This document shows, in pieces, positions 28,491-36,032 of a stretch of DNA of 64,000 nucleotides. Location: contig CAYMXO010000006.1 in assembly GCA_964394445.1 (NCBI GenBank), positions 6,218 through 70,217 on the forward strand. Direction: 5' to 3'. This DNA is from Thiopseudomonas sp964394445. Lineage in GTDB: Bacteria > Pseudomonadota > Gammaproteobacteria > Pseudomonadales > Pseudomonadaceae. The first letter of the stretch is position 1, and every line of letters begins with the position of its first letter. A model generated the notes under the pieces. The model ran no database searches, was not told the origin of the DNA, and was given only the letters and a program-made list of their open reading frames with translations. The position numbers and the translations under genes are program-made.

Positions 28491-30235
28491 TAGCTGCGCC
28501 CCCTCTGCTCGGAATTATGTTGCACCATGGTCTCGGGCAAGTTGTCAGGTCTTACATTCAGCAGGCGCAGTGATCCGGCCATGATCCGGCTAAAAGCCGG
28601 CGCAGCCACCACTCCACCGAAATAACCACCCTGGCTGGGCTCATCAATCACAATGGCCAGGGCAATACGCGGCTCGCTGACCGGGCCGACCCCGGCAAAC
28701 AGGGAGCGATAACTGTCTTGTGTATAACCACCACTGAGTGATTTCTTGGCGGTACCACTCTTGCCGGCCACGTGGTAACCGGGCACCCTCGCCCGCTGGC
28801 CACCGCCGCCCTCGTCCTCGACCACCGAACGCAGCATCTCCAGCACCACCTGGCTGGTGGCCGGATTCAGCACTTGCGACTCGGTCACGTCCCGGTCCTT
28901 GCGCAGCAACGACAAGGGTACGCTGACCCCGTTATTGCCAAGGATTGCGTAGGCGTGAGCCAGCTGCGTGGCGGTCACGGAAAAGCCATAGCCATAGGCC
29001 ATGGTTGCGGTTTCAGCGGCTCCCCAGCGGCGATGGATCGGGAAACGTCCGGCACTTTCGCCGGGAAAGCCGAGCCCGGTATCCGCGCCAAAGCCGACCT
29101 GCTGCATCAGGCTGGCCACTGGCTCGGCACCAATATCCAGGGCAATTTTGGAAATGCCGACGTTGCTTGATTTTTTCAGCACGTTGGTCAGGTCCAGTAC
29201 GCCCCCTCTGGATACGTCACGAATGGTGTATTTGCCGATTTTCATCTGACCATTGCCCACATCCACGGTTGAGCCGGGCTGCCAGCGCCCGCTGCCCAGT
29301 GCCGCAGCAATGGTGAAAGGCTTGACGGTCGAGCCGGGCTCGAACACATCCACCAGCGCACGGTTGCGACTGCCGCTGGCACTGTATGAGGCCCTGTTGT
29401 TCGGGTTGTAGGTCGGATAGTTGACCAACGCCAGAATTTCACCGGTTTTCACGTCCACCATAACCAGCGAGCCGGCCTTGGCCTTGAATTCCTGGATGGT
29501 GCGCTGCAGTTCGCGATGCGCCAGGTATTGCAGGCGCAGGTCAATCGACAGCGCGACCGGCTGCCCGGCCTTGGCGTTTTGCACCACCTGCACATCGGCA
29601 ATGATCTGGCCCTTGCGGTTCTGCACCACCCGGCGCTTGCCGGGAACGCCCGCCAGCCAGTCGTTATAGGCCAGCTCAACGCCCTCGCGGCCGTTCTCGT
29701 CAATATCAGTCAGACCGACCAGGTGCGCGGTCACCTCGCCAGCCGGGTAAAAACGACGAAACTCTTCGCGCTGATACACACCTTCGATGCCCAGCGCCAT
29801 GACGCGTTCGCCCTGTTCGGGCGTGACACCACGCTCCAGATACATGAAGCTGCGGCCCTGGTTGGCCTCAATCTTCCGGATCAATCCGGCTGCATTGACT
29901 TCCAGCGCACGGGCCAGCTCCGGCCAGTGCTCGCGTGACGCTGCCAACTCCAGAGGATTCGCCCACAGGGTGATCATTGGCGTGCTCACTGCCAGCGGCT
30001 CACCGTTGCGGTCGGTGATGGTACCCCGGTGCGCACTGATCTCTACATGCCGCAGACTGCGCTTGTCGCCCTGCTCGGCCAAAAAATCATGACGCACTAC
30101 ATGCAGCCAGACAATGCGCCCGGAAACGGTCAGCGCCAGCGCAAACAGCGCCAGCATGGTCAGGCCAAAGCGCCAACGCGCGCACAACCAGGACCAGTAG
30201 CCACGCCAGCGGGCAATAACACCAAGGCGGCTCAT
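28490..30235 (-). CDS. ftsI: Septal transpeptidase FtsI (penicillin-binding protein 3)
   Basis: The 581-residue class B PBP cross-links septal peptidoglycan with FtsW. It has a short cytoplasmic tail, one membrane anchor (about 24-46) and the pedestal domain beginning RGTITDRNGEPLAVST. The transpeptidase domain carries all three active-site motifs: STVK at 302-305 (S302 nucleophile), SSN at 356-358 and KSGT at 492-495. Its ATG overlaps the ftsL stop (ATGA). Length agrees with Pseudomonas FtsI. Confidence 0.98.
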   Translation of the reverse strand: MSRLGVIARWRGYWSWLCARWRFGLTMLALFALALTVSGRIVWLHVVRHDFLAEQGDKRSLRHVEISAHRGTITDRNGEPLAVSTPMITLWANPLELAASREHWPELARALEVNAAGLIRKIEANQGRSFMYLERGVTPEQGERVMALGIEGVYQREEFRRFYPAGEVTAHLVGLTDIDENGREGVELAYNDWLAGVPGKRRVVQNRKGQIIADVQVVQNAKAGQPVALSIDLRLQYLAHRELQRTIQEFKAKAGSLVMVDVKTGEILALVNYPTYNPNNRASYSASGSRNRALVDVFEPGSTVKPFTIAAALGSGRWQPGSTVDVGNGQMKIGKYTIRDVSRGGVLDLTNVLKKSSNVGISKIALDIGAEPVASLMQQVGFGADTGLGFPGESAGRFPIHRRWGAAETATMAYGYGFSVTATQLAHAYAILGNNGVSVPLSLLRKDRDVTESQVLNPATSQVVLEMLRSVVEDEGGGGQRARVPGYHVAGKSGTAKKSLSGGYTQDSYRSLFAGVGPVSEPRIALAIVIDEPSQGGYFGGVVAAPAFSRIMAGSLRLLNVRPDNLPETMVQHNSEQRGRS

Positions 30236-30528
30236 GGCGACACCACCCGCACGCTGCCCGGCTCGGGAACATGCATGCCCAGCTTTTCGACAGCCAGCTT
30301 TTCAATCCTGTTGTGCGCGGTCCAGGTGCTGTGCTCAAGCACCAGCCGCCCCCATTCTGCCTGCATCTTGTCGCGCTGTTTCATTTCAACAAACAGTGTG
30401 TTGAGCAGCTGGCGACTGCCGTGCGCGCTGTAGGCAACCAGCACCGAGCTGACCAGAATAGCCACAAACAGCAGCATCAGCGGCCAGGCCAGCGGTGGCA
30501 GGCGACGTGTTGTGGATCGGCCATTCAT
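30232..30528 (-). CDS. ftsL: Cell division protein FtsL
   Basis: The small bitopic protein of 98 residues has a basic N-terminus, one membrane segment (about 13-33) and a periplasmic coiled coil of about 60 residues that pairs with FtsB. The late segment RIEKLAVEKLGMHVPEPGSVRVV is typical. Position between rsmH and ftsI, with ATGA overlaps on both sides, makes the assignment firm despite weak family conservation. Confidence 0.94.
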   Translation of the reverse strand: MNGRSTTRRLPPLAWPLMLLFVAILVSSVLVAYSAHGSRQLLNTLFVEMKQRDKMQAEWGRLVLEHSTWTAHNRIEKLAVEKLGMHVPEPGSVRVVSP

Positions 30529-31466
30529 CGCAATTTCTCCGCTACACGCATAACCGCGCTGCGGGCGCGCGGATTGGCCCGCAATTCCTCTGTACCCGCA
30601 TAGACCGGCTTGCCCAGCAGCTTGAGTACCGGCTCAAAAGGCTCCGGACGCACGGGCAGATGCCGTGGCAGATTGTCTGCCTCGCCGCGAACCAGCTTGC
30701 GCATGAATTGCTTGACAATGCGGTCTTCCAGCGAATGAAAGCTGATCACCACCAACCGGCCACCGACCGCCAGGCTGTCCACAGCCGCCTGCAACCCCAG
30801 CTCCAGATCAGCCAGCTCATTGTTGATATGTATCCGCAAACCCTGGAATGCACGGGTCGCCGGGTGCTTGCCTTTCTCCCAGGCCGGGTTGGCCACGCTG
30901 ACCACTTCGGCCAGATCGGCGGTGCGGGTAAAAGGCTTTTCTTCGCGACGCTTGACGATGGCCTGCGCCATGCGCCTGGCAAAACGTTCCTCGCCATAAT
31001 CCTTGAATACCCGCGCGATTTCTTCGGCGCTGGCTGTCGCCAGCCAGTCGGCCGCACTGATGCCGGCAGCAGGGTTCATCCGCATGTCCAGCGGGCCGTC
31101 ATGGCTAAAACTGAAACCGCGGGACGCATCATCCAGCTGGGGCGAAGAAACCCCCAGATCCAGCAACACACCATCAACCTTGCCGGCCAGCCCGCGCTGT
31201 GCCAGCTCATCGTGCATCCCGGCAAAACTGCGCTGGACAATGGAAAAATTTTTATTCTGCTCCGCCAGCAGCATTCCGGTCGCAATGGCCTCGGGGTCCT
31301 TGTCAAAACCCAGCAGCACACCCTCGCTACCCAGCCCTTGCAAAATCAGCCGGCTGTGCCCGCCACGGCCAAAAGTGCCGTCCACGTAGCAGCCACCGGC
31401 ACGCACTTGCAGCGCTTGCACGGCCTCGTCCAGCAGGACGCTAATATGCTCGTGTTCAACAGTCAT
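30525..31466 (-). CDS. rsmH: 16S rRNA (cytosine(1402)-N4)-methyltransferase RsmH
   Basis: The 313-residue SAM-dependent enzyme methylates C1402 of 16S rRNA. N-terminal HISVLLDEAVQAL, the SAM loop VDGTFGRGGHSRLIL, LLDLGVSSPQLDDASRGFSF and late VVISFHSLEDRIVK are family blocks. It starts two bases after the mraZ stop and overlaps ftsL by four bases. Formerly named mraW. Confidence 0.97.
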   Translation of the reverse strand: MTVEHEHISVLLDEAVQALQVRAGGCYVDGTFGRGGHSRLILQGLGSEGVLLGFDKDPEAIATGMLLAEQNKNFSIVQRSFAGMHDELAQRGLAGKVDGVLLDLGVSSPQLDDASRGFSFSHDGPLDMRMNPAAGISAADWLATASAEEIARVFKDYGEERFARRMAQAIVKRREEKPFTRTADLAEVVSVANPAWEKGKHPATRAFQGLRIHINNELADLELGLQAAVDSLAVGGRLVVISFHSLEDRIVKQFMRKLVRGEADNLPRHLPVRPEPFEPVLKLLGKPVYAGTEELRANPRARSAVMRVAEKLR

Positions 31467-31468
31467 GG

Positions 31469-31921
31469 TTATAGCACCAGGTTGCGGAGCTCATCCGGAA
31501 TCTCGTTTTGCTGCACAAAGCCGATGTCCTGCTCAAACTGGGCCTGCCACCTGTCTTCATCCCAGATCTGGAACTTGTGCAGCATGCCCACCAGCGCCAC
31601 ATGCTTGTCCAGTCCAACCCGGCTGCGCAGCTGCGCCGGCACCAAAAAGCGTCCGCTACCATCCAGTTCGACATCAATTGCATTGCCCACCAGCAGACGC
31701 TGCAGGCTGCGCGCCTCCGGCACCATGGAAGACATGCGGCTGATCTGCGCCTCGACACGCTCCCACTCGTGCAACGGATAAAGACACAGGCACGGGTCGT
31801 GCAGGTCGATGGTGATCACCATCTGACCTTCACAACGCTCATCAAGCTCCTGGCGATAGCGGCTCGGCATCGCCAGACGCCCTTTGGCGTCCAGATTGAT
31901 AGAACTGGATCCGCGAAACAT
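31469..31921 (-). CDS. mraZ: Transcriptional regulator MraZ
   Basis: The 150-residue protein contains two AbrB-like MraZ domains: MFRGSSSINLDAKGRLAMP at the start and VELDGSGRFLVPAQLR in the second half. MraZ binds direct repeats in its own promoter and controls the division and cell-wall cluster. GGAAAG seven bases before the ATG at 31921 and the family N-terminus fix the start. An in-frame ATG at 31951 would read through the leader. Three to four MraZ boxes lie just upstream. Confidence 0.96.
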   Translation of the reverse strand: MFRGSSSINLDAKGRLAMPSRYRQELDERCEGQMVITIDLHDPCLCLYPLHEWERVEAQISRMSSMVPEARSLQRLLVGNAIDVELDGSGRFLVPAQLRSRVGLDKHVALVGMLHKFQIWDEDRWQAQFEQDIGFVQQNEIPDELRNLVL

Positions 31922-31964
31922 TTGTGTGCTTTCCAATCGTGGGAAGCGCATTCAGGTGGAAAAA

Positions 31965-31999
31965 CCCACTTTCTTCCACTTTGCGCCACTTTGGGACAC
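31965..31999 (-). promoter_or_regulatory. MraZ-binding boxes upstream of mraZ
   Basis: Read on the minus strand, GTGG-containing boxes recur at exactly ten-base spacing: GTGGG at 31965-31969, GTGGA at 31975-31979, GTGGC at 31985-31989, and a weaker GTGTC at 31995-31999. Each good box follows AAA. This matches the known MraZ operator layout of repeats separated by five-base spacers. The first box overlaps the -10 element of the promoter, so MraZ binding should block transcription. Confidence 0.88.
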
Positions 32000-32026
32000 T
32001 ATAAAAACCACCTGCAGGAGCGTCAA
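31998..32026 (-). promoter_or_regulatory. Sigma70-type promoter of the mraZ-lpxC cluster
   Basis: Minus strand: -35 TTGACG at 32026-32021, a 17-base spacer, and -10 TATAGT at 32003-31998. The predicted start of transcription is near 31991, about 70 bases before the mraZ ATG and next to the MraZ boxes. This is the best promoter-like match noticed in the window. Confidence 0.82.
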
Positions 32027-32202
32027 GCGCAAACGCGGGAAAAAACCCTTATATGACGGATACTTAGGTTTTTTTAACAAAAGCACTCAGACAAAAAAAA
32101 GACGCCAAAAAACACGCCATGCAGCTCAACTGCATAACGCAACAAGTTAAAGTGGTTTGTGAGGAGAGATTTTTTGGCGGGACCGCCGGAAGGAAAAAAG
32201 CA

Positions 32203-32556
32203 AGAGCCGGCCTGTAAGCCGGGTTCTGTCATGGACAGTCATTCATCTAGGGTTGCCATCACTGACAACCTCAAGCAACCTACCCGAATCCAGCGCGGGC
32301 CACGCCAATGGATTCCTATTTGGTCTTGCTCCCGACGGGGTTTGCCTGGCCACGGACTGTTACCAGCCGTGCGGTGCGCTCTTACCGCACCTTTTCACCC
32401 TTACCGGCGCTTGCGCGCTTAGGCGGTTATTTTCTGTGGCACTTTCCGTAGGCTTGCGCCTCCCAGGAGTTACCTGGCGTCTTGCCCTGCGGAGCCCGGA
32501 CTTTCCTCCCTCTTCCCGTCTTGCGACAGGAAGACAGCGACTGTCCGGCCAGCTCT
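32203..32556 (-). ncRNA. rnpB: RNase P RNA (type A)
   Basis: Read on the minus strand, the sequence starts near 32556 with AGAGCTGGCCGGACAGTCGC. It contains the universally conserved GAGGAAAGTCCGGGC (CR I) and ends with the matching conserved ACAGAACCCGGCTTACAGG and GGCCGGCTCTT, which pairs with the 5' end as helix P1. Intermediate landmarks such as GGTAAGGGTGAAAAGGTGCGGTAAGAG (split here around 32370-32400) are also recognisable. The length of about 354 bases is normal. The RNA processes tRNA 5' ends with the protein RnpA. Position just upstream of mraZ on the same strand is the Pseudomonas arrangement. Exact ends are approximate. Confidence 0.96.
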
Positions 32557-32565
32557 TGCCAGCAA

Positions 32566-32594
32566 AGGGTACGACCCTGCCCGCCAACATGCAA
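32566..32594 (-). promoter_or_regulatory. Possible rnpB promoter
   Basis: Minus strand TTGCAT at 32594-32589 and TACCCT at 32571-32566 are separated by 17 bases and lie about ten bases before the expected RNA 5' end. The position is right but the match to consensus is only fair. Confidence 0.5.
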
Positions 32595-32730
32595 CTGTTT
32601 ATGTCACGCATGCAGGCACACCAGCACGCCCTGTGGATACAGCAAAACCCGCCAGTCACGCCCCACACCCTTGCACCTGCAGGTTCCTGCCGCCACACTG
32701 TGGGATGATTTCTTTCTGACAGTAGTACCC

Positions 32731-33612
32731 ATGAACCCGATGCTTGATACCCTGGTTTCCCTGCTTGACATGGAAGCGCTGGAAACCAACCTGTTCCGTG
32801 GCGCCAGCCAGGACTTGGGTTTTCGCCAGTTGTTTGGCGGCCAGGTACTGGGCCAGGCCCTGTCTGCCGCCAGCAAAACTGTTGCCAACGATCGCAAGGC
32901 AAACTCGCTGCACGGCTATTTTTTGCGCGCAGGCGATGCGGGCAAACCGGTGATTTACCAGGTCGAACCGGTGCGTGATGGCGCTACCTTCAGCACCCGT
33001 CGCGTCATGGCGATCCAGAACGGCCAGCCAATCTTTACCTGCAGCGCGTCTTTTCACATCCGCGAAGAAGGTTTTAGCCACCAGCTCCAGATGCCCGATG
33101 TTCCCATGCCGGAAGATCTGGTGCCGGACAACGAGTTGACCGAAGAGCTGTCGCGTATGCTGAACGATGAAAAACGCATCAAAATGCTGCGCGACAAGCC
33201 CATCGAGACCCGCGCCGTCCAGGTACTCGACCCGCTCGATCCGGACAAGGTTGCCCCGACCAAACAGGTCTGGTTCAAAACCGACGGCCACCTGCCGGAC
33301 TGCCCGGCATTGCATCGCTATCTGCTGGCCTATGCATCCGATTTCAGCCTGCTGACCACAGCGCTGTTACCGCACGGCGCCTCGATCTGGCAGCCGCAGA
33401 TGCAGGTAGCCAGCCTGGATCACGCCATCTGGTTTCACGATGAAATGCGCATGGACGAGTGGCTGCTGTACAGCATGGACAGCCCGTGGTCCGGCGGCGC
33501 CCGCGGCTTTGCCCGCGGCAGCATCTTTAGCCGAGACGGACGCCTGGTTGCTTCGGTGGCCCAGGAAGGCCTGACCCGCGTGCGCAACGACTGGCTGCAC
33601 AAAGGAGGCTGA
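32731..33612 (+). CDS. tesB: Acyl-CoA thioesterase II TesB
   Basis: The 293-residue protein contains two hot-dog folds. Conserved stretches are FRGASQDLGFRQLFGGQVLGQAL near the start (quoted here in parts: FRGASQDLG and FGGQVLGQAL), LHGYFLRAGD, the second-domain LDHAIWFHDEMRMDEWLLY and the terminal GSIFSRDGRLVASVAQEGL. It hydrolyses acyl-CoA thioesters in the cytoplasm. ATG 32731 gives the usual MNPMLDTLVSLLDME start, though no clear Shine-Dalgarno is seen; the longer frame upstream runs through rnpB and is not real. The next gene follows after four bases. Confidence 0.95.
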   Translation: MNPMLDTLVSLLDMEALETNLFRGASQDLGFRQLFGGQVLGQALSAASKTVANDRKANSLHGYFLRAGDAGKPVIYQVEPVRDGATFSTRRVMAIQNGQPIFTCSASFHIREEGFSHQLQMPDVPMPEDLVPDNELTEELSRMLNDEKRIKMLRDKPIETRAVQVLDPLDPDKVAPTKQVWFKTDGHLPDCPALHRYLLAYASDFSLLTTALLPHGASIWQPQMQVASLDHAIWFHDEMRMDEWLLYSMDSPWSGGARGFARGSIFSRDGRLVASVAQEGLTRVRNDWLHKGG

Positions 33613-33616
33613 GCCG

Positions 33617-34231
33617 GTGCCTGGCTTTCTGCATGCATGTCGTCACTGGGTCTTCGACATGGACGGCACCCTGACCCTTGCCGTGCACGACTTTCAATAC
33701 ATTCGTCGTCAACTCGGCATCCCGCCCGAAGCCGACATCCTTGGCCATCTGGACAGCCTGCCTGCCCGACAGGCACAAGCCGCCCACAGCTGGCTGCTGG
33801 AACACGAGCGCGAACTGGCCGAGCGCTCCACTGCCGCACCCGGCGCAGTCGAGCTGGTCCGGCACCTGCACGCTCGTGGCGACCAGCTGGCCATCCTGAC
33901 CCGCAATGCCCACGAGCTGGCGTCCATCACACTGCAGGCTATTGGCCTGGGTCATTGTTTCAATATCAGCAACATTCTGGGTCGAGAGCAGGCCGCACCC
34001 AAACCGGCTCCGGACGGCATGCTCAAAATCGCCCGCAACTGGCAAATAGACAGCAGCAGATTGTGCATGATTGGCGATTTTCACTTTGATCTGCGCAGTG
34101 CGCGCAACGCGGGATCCCGGGCGGTGCTGGTCAATCTCCCGGACAACCCCTGGCCGGAACTGACCGACTACCACGCAAGAAACTGCAACGAATTACTCGA
34201 ACTGCTCAGGGCCGGACAGGCTTTGTCCTGA
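33617..34231 (+). CDS. HAD-superfamily hydrolase (phosphoglycolate phosphatase-like)
   Basis: The 204-residue protein has all four HAD motifs: nucleophile motif FDMDGTLT with D14 and D16, motif II ILTRN, a lysine in KPAPDG, and motif IV GDFHFDLRSA. A small helical cap lies between motifs I and II, so it is a subfamily IA-type phosphatase of unknown substrate. The start is GTG 33617, with AGGAGG seven bases upstream overlapping the end of tesB. The two genes are close enough for one transcript. Confidence 0.85.
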   Translation: MPGFLHACRHWVFDMDGTLTLAVHDFQYIRRQLGIPPEADILGHLDSLPARQAQAAHSWLLEHERELAERSTAAPGAVELVRHLHARGDQLAILTRNAHELASITLQAIGLGHCFNISNILGREQAAPKPAPDGMLKIARNWQIDSSRLCMIGDFHFDLRSARNAGSRAVLVNLPDNPWPELTDYHARNCNELLELLRAGQALS

Positions 34232-34270
34232 GCAACAGGCCCCTGGCAAATCGTGTTCTGCCTGCCAAAC

Positions 34271-34312
34271 AAAAACCGCTGGAGCCCCGATCAGGAGCTG
34301 ACAGCGGTTTTC
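34271..34312. terminator. Hairpin with T runs on both sides
   Basis: AACCGCTG and CAGCGGTT pair around an inner imperfect stem. On the plus strand four T follow; on the minus strand five T then GTTT follow. It may end the tesB-HAD transcript, but the better T run is on the minus strand, where it would end the short candidate transcript starting near 34466. Confidence 0.7.
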
Positions 34313-34455
34313 TGGAATTTTCCTGGATCCCCTTCAGCCGTGGTACAGCTGCGGTCTAGCAGTTGCCGGTAAGCATCTGCAACAAGGGCTTGCGGCCGGT
34401 AAGCCTGCGTACCCGAATCCTCCGCCAAGCCTGTCTGGCATTCATGCCGGTTCAT
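34291..34455 (-). CDS. Candidate 54-residue small protein or part of a small RNA
   Basis: This ORF is unrecognised. On the minus strand an ATG at 34455 opens 54 codons (MNRHECQTGLAEDSGTQAY...) ending with TGA at 34291. A perfect TATAAT lies at 34478-34473, so a transcript would start about 11 bases before the ATG, and a hairpin with a T run overlaps the stop. No Shine-Dalgarno is close to the ATG. The protein would be hydrophilic with no membrane segment. A compact unit of -10 box, about 200 bases and terminator fits a small RNA as well as a small mRNA. It is divergent from the Lrp-type gene. Confidence 0.3.
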   Translation of the reverse strand: MNRHECQTGLAEDSGTQAYRPQALVADAYRQLLDRSCTTAEGDPGKFQKTAVSS

Positions 34456-34472
34456 GTCTTGAGTTGGTTTCC

Positions 34473-34478
34473 ATTATA
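34473..34478 (-). promoter_or_regulatory. Consensus -10 box of a candidate minus-strand transcript
   Basis: Minus strand TATAAT, an exact -10 consensus, lies in the gap between the HAD gene and the Lrp-type gene. The sequence 16-18 bases upstream (AATTTC-like) is a poor -35, so activity may need an activator, possibly the adjacent Lrp-type protein. Confidence 0.4.
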
Positions 34479-34496
34479 GGGATTTACTGCGAAATG

Positions 34497-34548
34497 AAAT
34501 TGCGAAAATCATTATTTTCAAGCCGCTTGCAGCACAAAATTGCAAAAA
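34497..34548. promoter_or_regulatory. Possible Lrp/AsnC operator between divergent units
   Basis: A perfect inverted repeat GAAAAT-CATT-ATTTTC spans 34504-34519. The direct repeat AAATTGCGAAAA (34497-34508) and AAATTGCAAAAA (34537-34548) is spaced exactly 40 bases, close to four helical turns. The site is AT-rich and symmetric, as Lrp-type sites are, and lies just upstream of the regulator gene, suggesting autoregulation. Inference from position and symmetry only. Confidence 0.5.
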
Positions 34549-34594
34549 CGGAGTAAACTGCACAATAAATCAATACCGGTACAGGAAAAGACGC

Positions 34595-35074
34595 ATGAAC
34601 AAGCTTGACCGCTTCGATATTCGCATCCTTGACGCCCTGCAAAAAGACGGACGCATCTCCAACCAGGATCTTGCCGAACAGATCGGCCTGTCCCCCTCGC
34701 CCTGTTCGCGCCGAGTGCGCCAGCTGGAAGACAGCGGTTACATCAGGCGCCACGTGGCCCTGCTGGAGCCGAAAAAGCTGGGGCTGACCCTGACAGCCTA
34801 CGTCCTGATCGGCATGGACCGACACACCCCAGAGCGTTTTGCCAACTTCCAGCGCCACATCACCCAGTGGGACGAGGTCCTGGAATGCAGCCTGATCACC
34901 GGCATGGATGCGGACTATCAACTCAAGGTTGTGGTGCCTGACATGGATCACTATCAGAAGTTTTTGCTGGAAAAGCTGACCCGCATCGAAGGGGTGACCA
35001 GTGTCCGCTCCAGCTTTGTGCTGAACCAGGTACAGCTGTCGACCGCCCTGCCGCTTGAACACCTGCAAAGCTAG
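34595..35074 (+). CDS. Lrp/AsnC family transcriptional regulator
   Basis: The 159-residue protein has an N-terminal winged helix-turn-helix (about 3-60: LDRFDIRILDALQKDGRIS, NQDLAEQIGLSPSPCSRRVR) and a C-terminal RAM ligand-binding domain (about 65-150, with ITGMDADYQLKVVVPDMDHY). Such proteins form octamers that respond to amino acids or related metabolites. ATG 34595 follows AGGAAAAG by six bases. The target operon is not evident; no amino acid transport or catabolism gene is adjacent, except the candidate short transcript divergent from it. Confidence 0.92.
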   Translation: MNKLDRFDIRILDALQKDGRISNQDLAEQIGLSPSPCSRRVRQLEDSGYIRRHVALLEPKKLGLTLTAYVLIGMDRHTPERFANFQRHITQWDEVLECSLITGMDADYQLKVVVPDMDHYQKFLLEKLTRIEGVTSVRSSFVLNQVQLSTALPLEHLQS

Positions 35075-35189
35075 ACGCATCAGCATGTGATCCGCTGCGC
35101 CCGTGCCGCAGCCTGGGGTATTTGTTATCATCGGTTCAGGCCGTCGCCCCGGGCCCGGCCCTTCATTTAGCTGATCGCTGGAAACCGCC

Positions 35190-35390
35190 ATGGAAACCGA
35201 AGTATTTGAAGAACTGATGACCACCCTGCTGGTCGCCGGTCTGATCCTGTTCATGGGTTTTATCGTCTGGGACCTGGCCAAAAAATCCAAAGCTGGCCGT
35301 TACGGTACGGCTGTGCTGTTTTTTGCCCTCGGACTTGGCGTGTTCGGCTTTATTGCCAAAACCATCATCATTGCCGTAAAGGGGCTGTAA
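35190..35390 (+). CDS. DUF2788 small membrane protein
   Basis: The 66-residue protein has two membrane segments (about 10-29 and 42-62) separated by the short basic loop DLAKKSKAGRYG, which is the hallmark of DUF2788 proteins found in Pseudomonas and relatives. Function is unknown. GGAAACCGCC precedes the ATG at 35190. It is convergent with rluE; the 36-base gap holds runs of six and nine C. Confidence 0.85.
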   Translation: METEVFEELMTTLLVAGLILFMGFIVWDLAKKSKAGRYGTAVLFFALGLGVFGFIAKTIIIAVKGL

Positions 35391-35426
35391 TACTCCCCCC
35401 GCAGCTGCAGCGTTTCCCCCCCCCGC

Positions 35427-36032
35427 TTACGGTAATGGCAGCTGCCGCCACTGACCGGGTTCAAGATCACCCAGCCGCCACTCACCGATCTGCACCCGCA
35501 CCAGTCGCAGGGTTGGCAGGCCCACGGCCGCAGTCATCCGTCGCACCTGACGGTTGCGCCCCTCGCAGATACTCAGCTCCAGCCAGCTGGTGGGAATGCT
35601 TTTGCGAAAACGTACCGGTGGATGACGCGGCCACAGCTGCGGCTCATCCATGCGCCGGGCTTTCGCTGGCAAAGTCATGCCATCTTTCAGTTCTATACCG
35701 GCGCGCAACTGTTCCAGCTGCTGCTCCTGCACCTCGCCTTCTACCTGCGCCCAGTAGGTTTTCCACATGCGGTAACGCGGCTCGCTGATACGCGCCTGCA
35801 ACCGGCCATCATTGGTCAGCAGGACCAGTCCCTCGCTGTCACGGTCCAGCCGCCCGGCCGGATAAACACCAGGAAAATCCAGCCAGTCCTTGAGCGTGGC
35901 CCGGCCCTGTCCGTCACTAAACTGGGTCAGCACATCGTAGGGTTTGTTGATGGCCAGCAGCACCGGCGCAACCGGCTGCCTGCTTATGGCAGGCTTGCGT
36001 CGTGGCGGCTTGTGCCGCTTCCACTCAGTCAT
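35427..36032 (-). CDS. rluE: 23S rRNA pseudouridine synthase (RluE-like)
   Basis: The 201-residue protein belongs to the RsuA/RluE group: LLAINKPYDVLTQFS at the N-terminus, the catalytic aspartate in PAGRLDRDSEGLVLLTNDG, and late LSICEGRNRQVRRMTAAVG. It lacks an S4 domain, which fits RluE, the enzyme for U2457 in 23S rRNA. A long open frame runs to 36242, but ATG 36032 overlapping the flavodoxin stop by eight bases gives the family length. The basic stretch KRHKPPRRK follows the start. Confidence 0.9.
   Translation of the reverse strand: MTEWKRHKPPRRKPAISRQPVAPVLLAINKPYDVLTQFSDGQGRATLKDWLDFPGVYPAGRLDRDSEGLVLLTNDGRLQARISEPRYRMWKTYWAQVEGEVQEQQLEQLRAGIELKDGMTLPAKARRMDEPQLWPRHPPVRFRKSIPTSWLELSICEGRNRQVRRMTAAVGLPTLRLVRVQIGEWRLGDLEPGQWRQLPLP

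Noticed and set aside
32253..32708. Open frames on both strands across the RNase P RNA
   Set aside because: The region is explained by the conserved RNase P RNA sequence and pairing; the frames have no family features.
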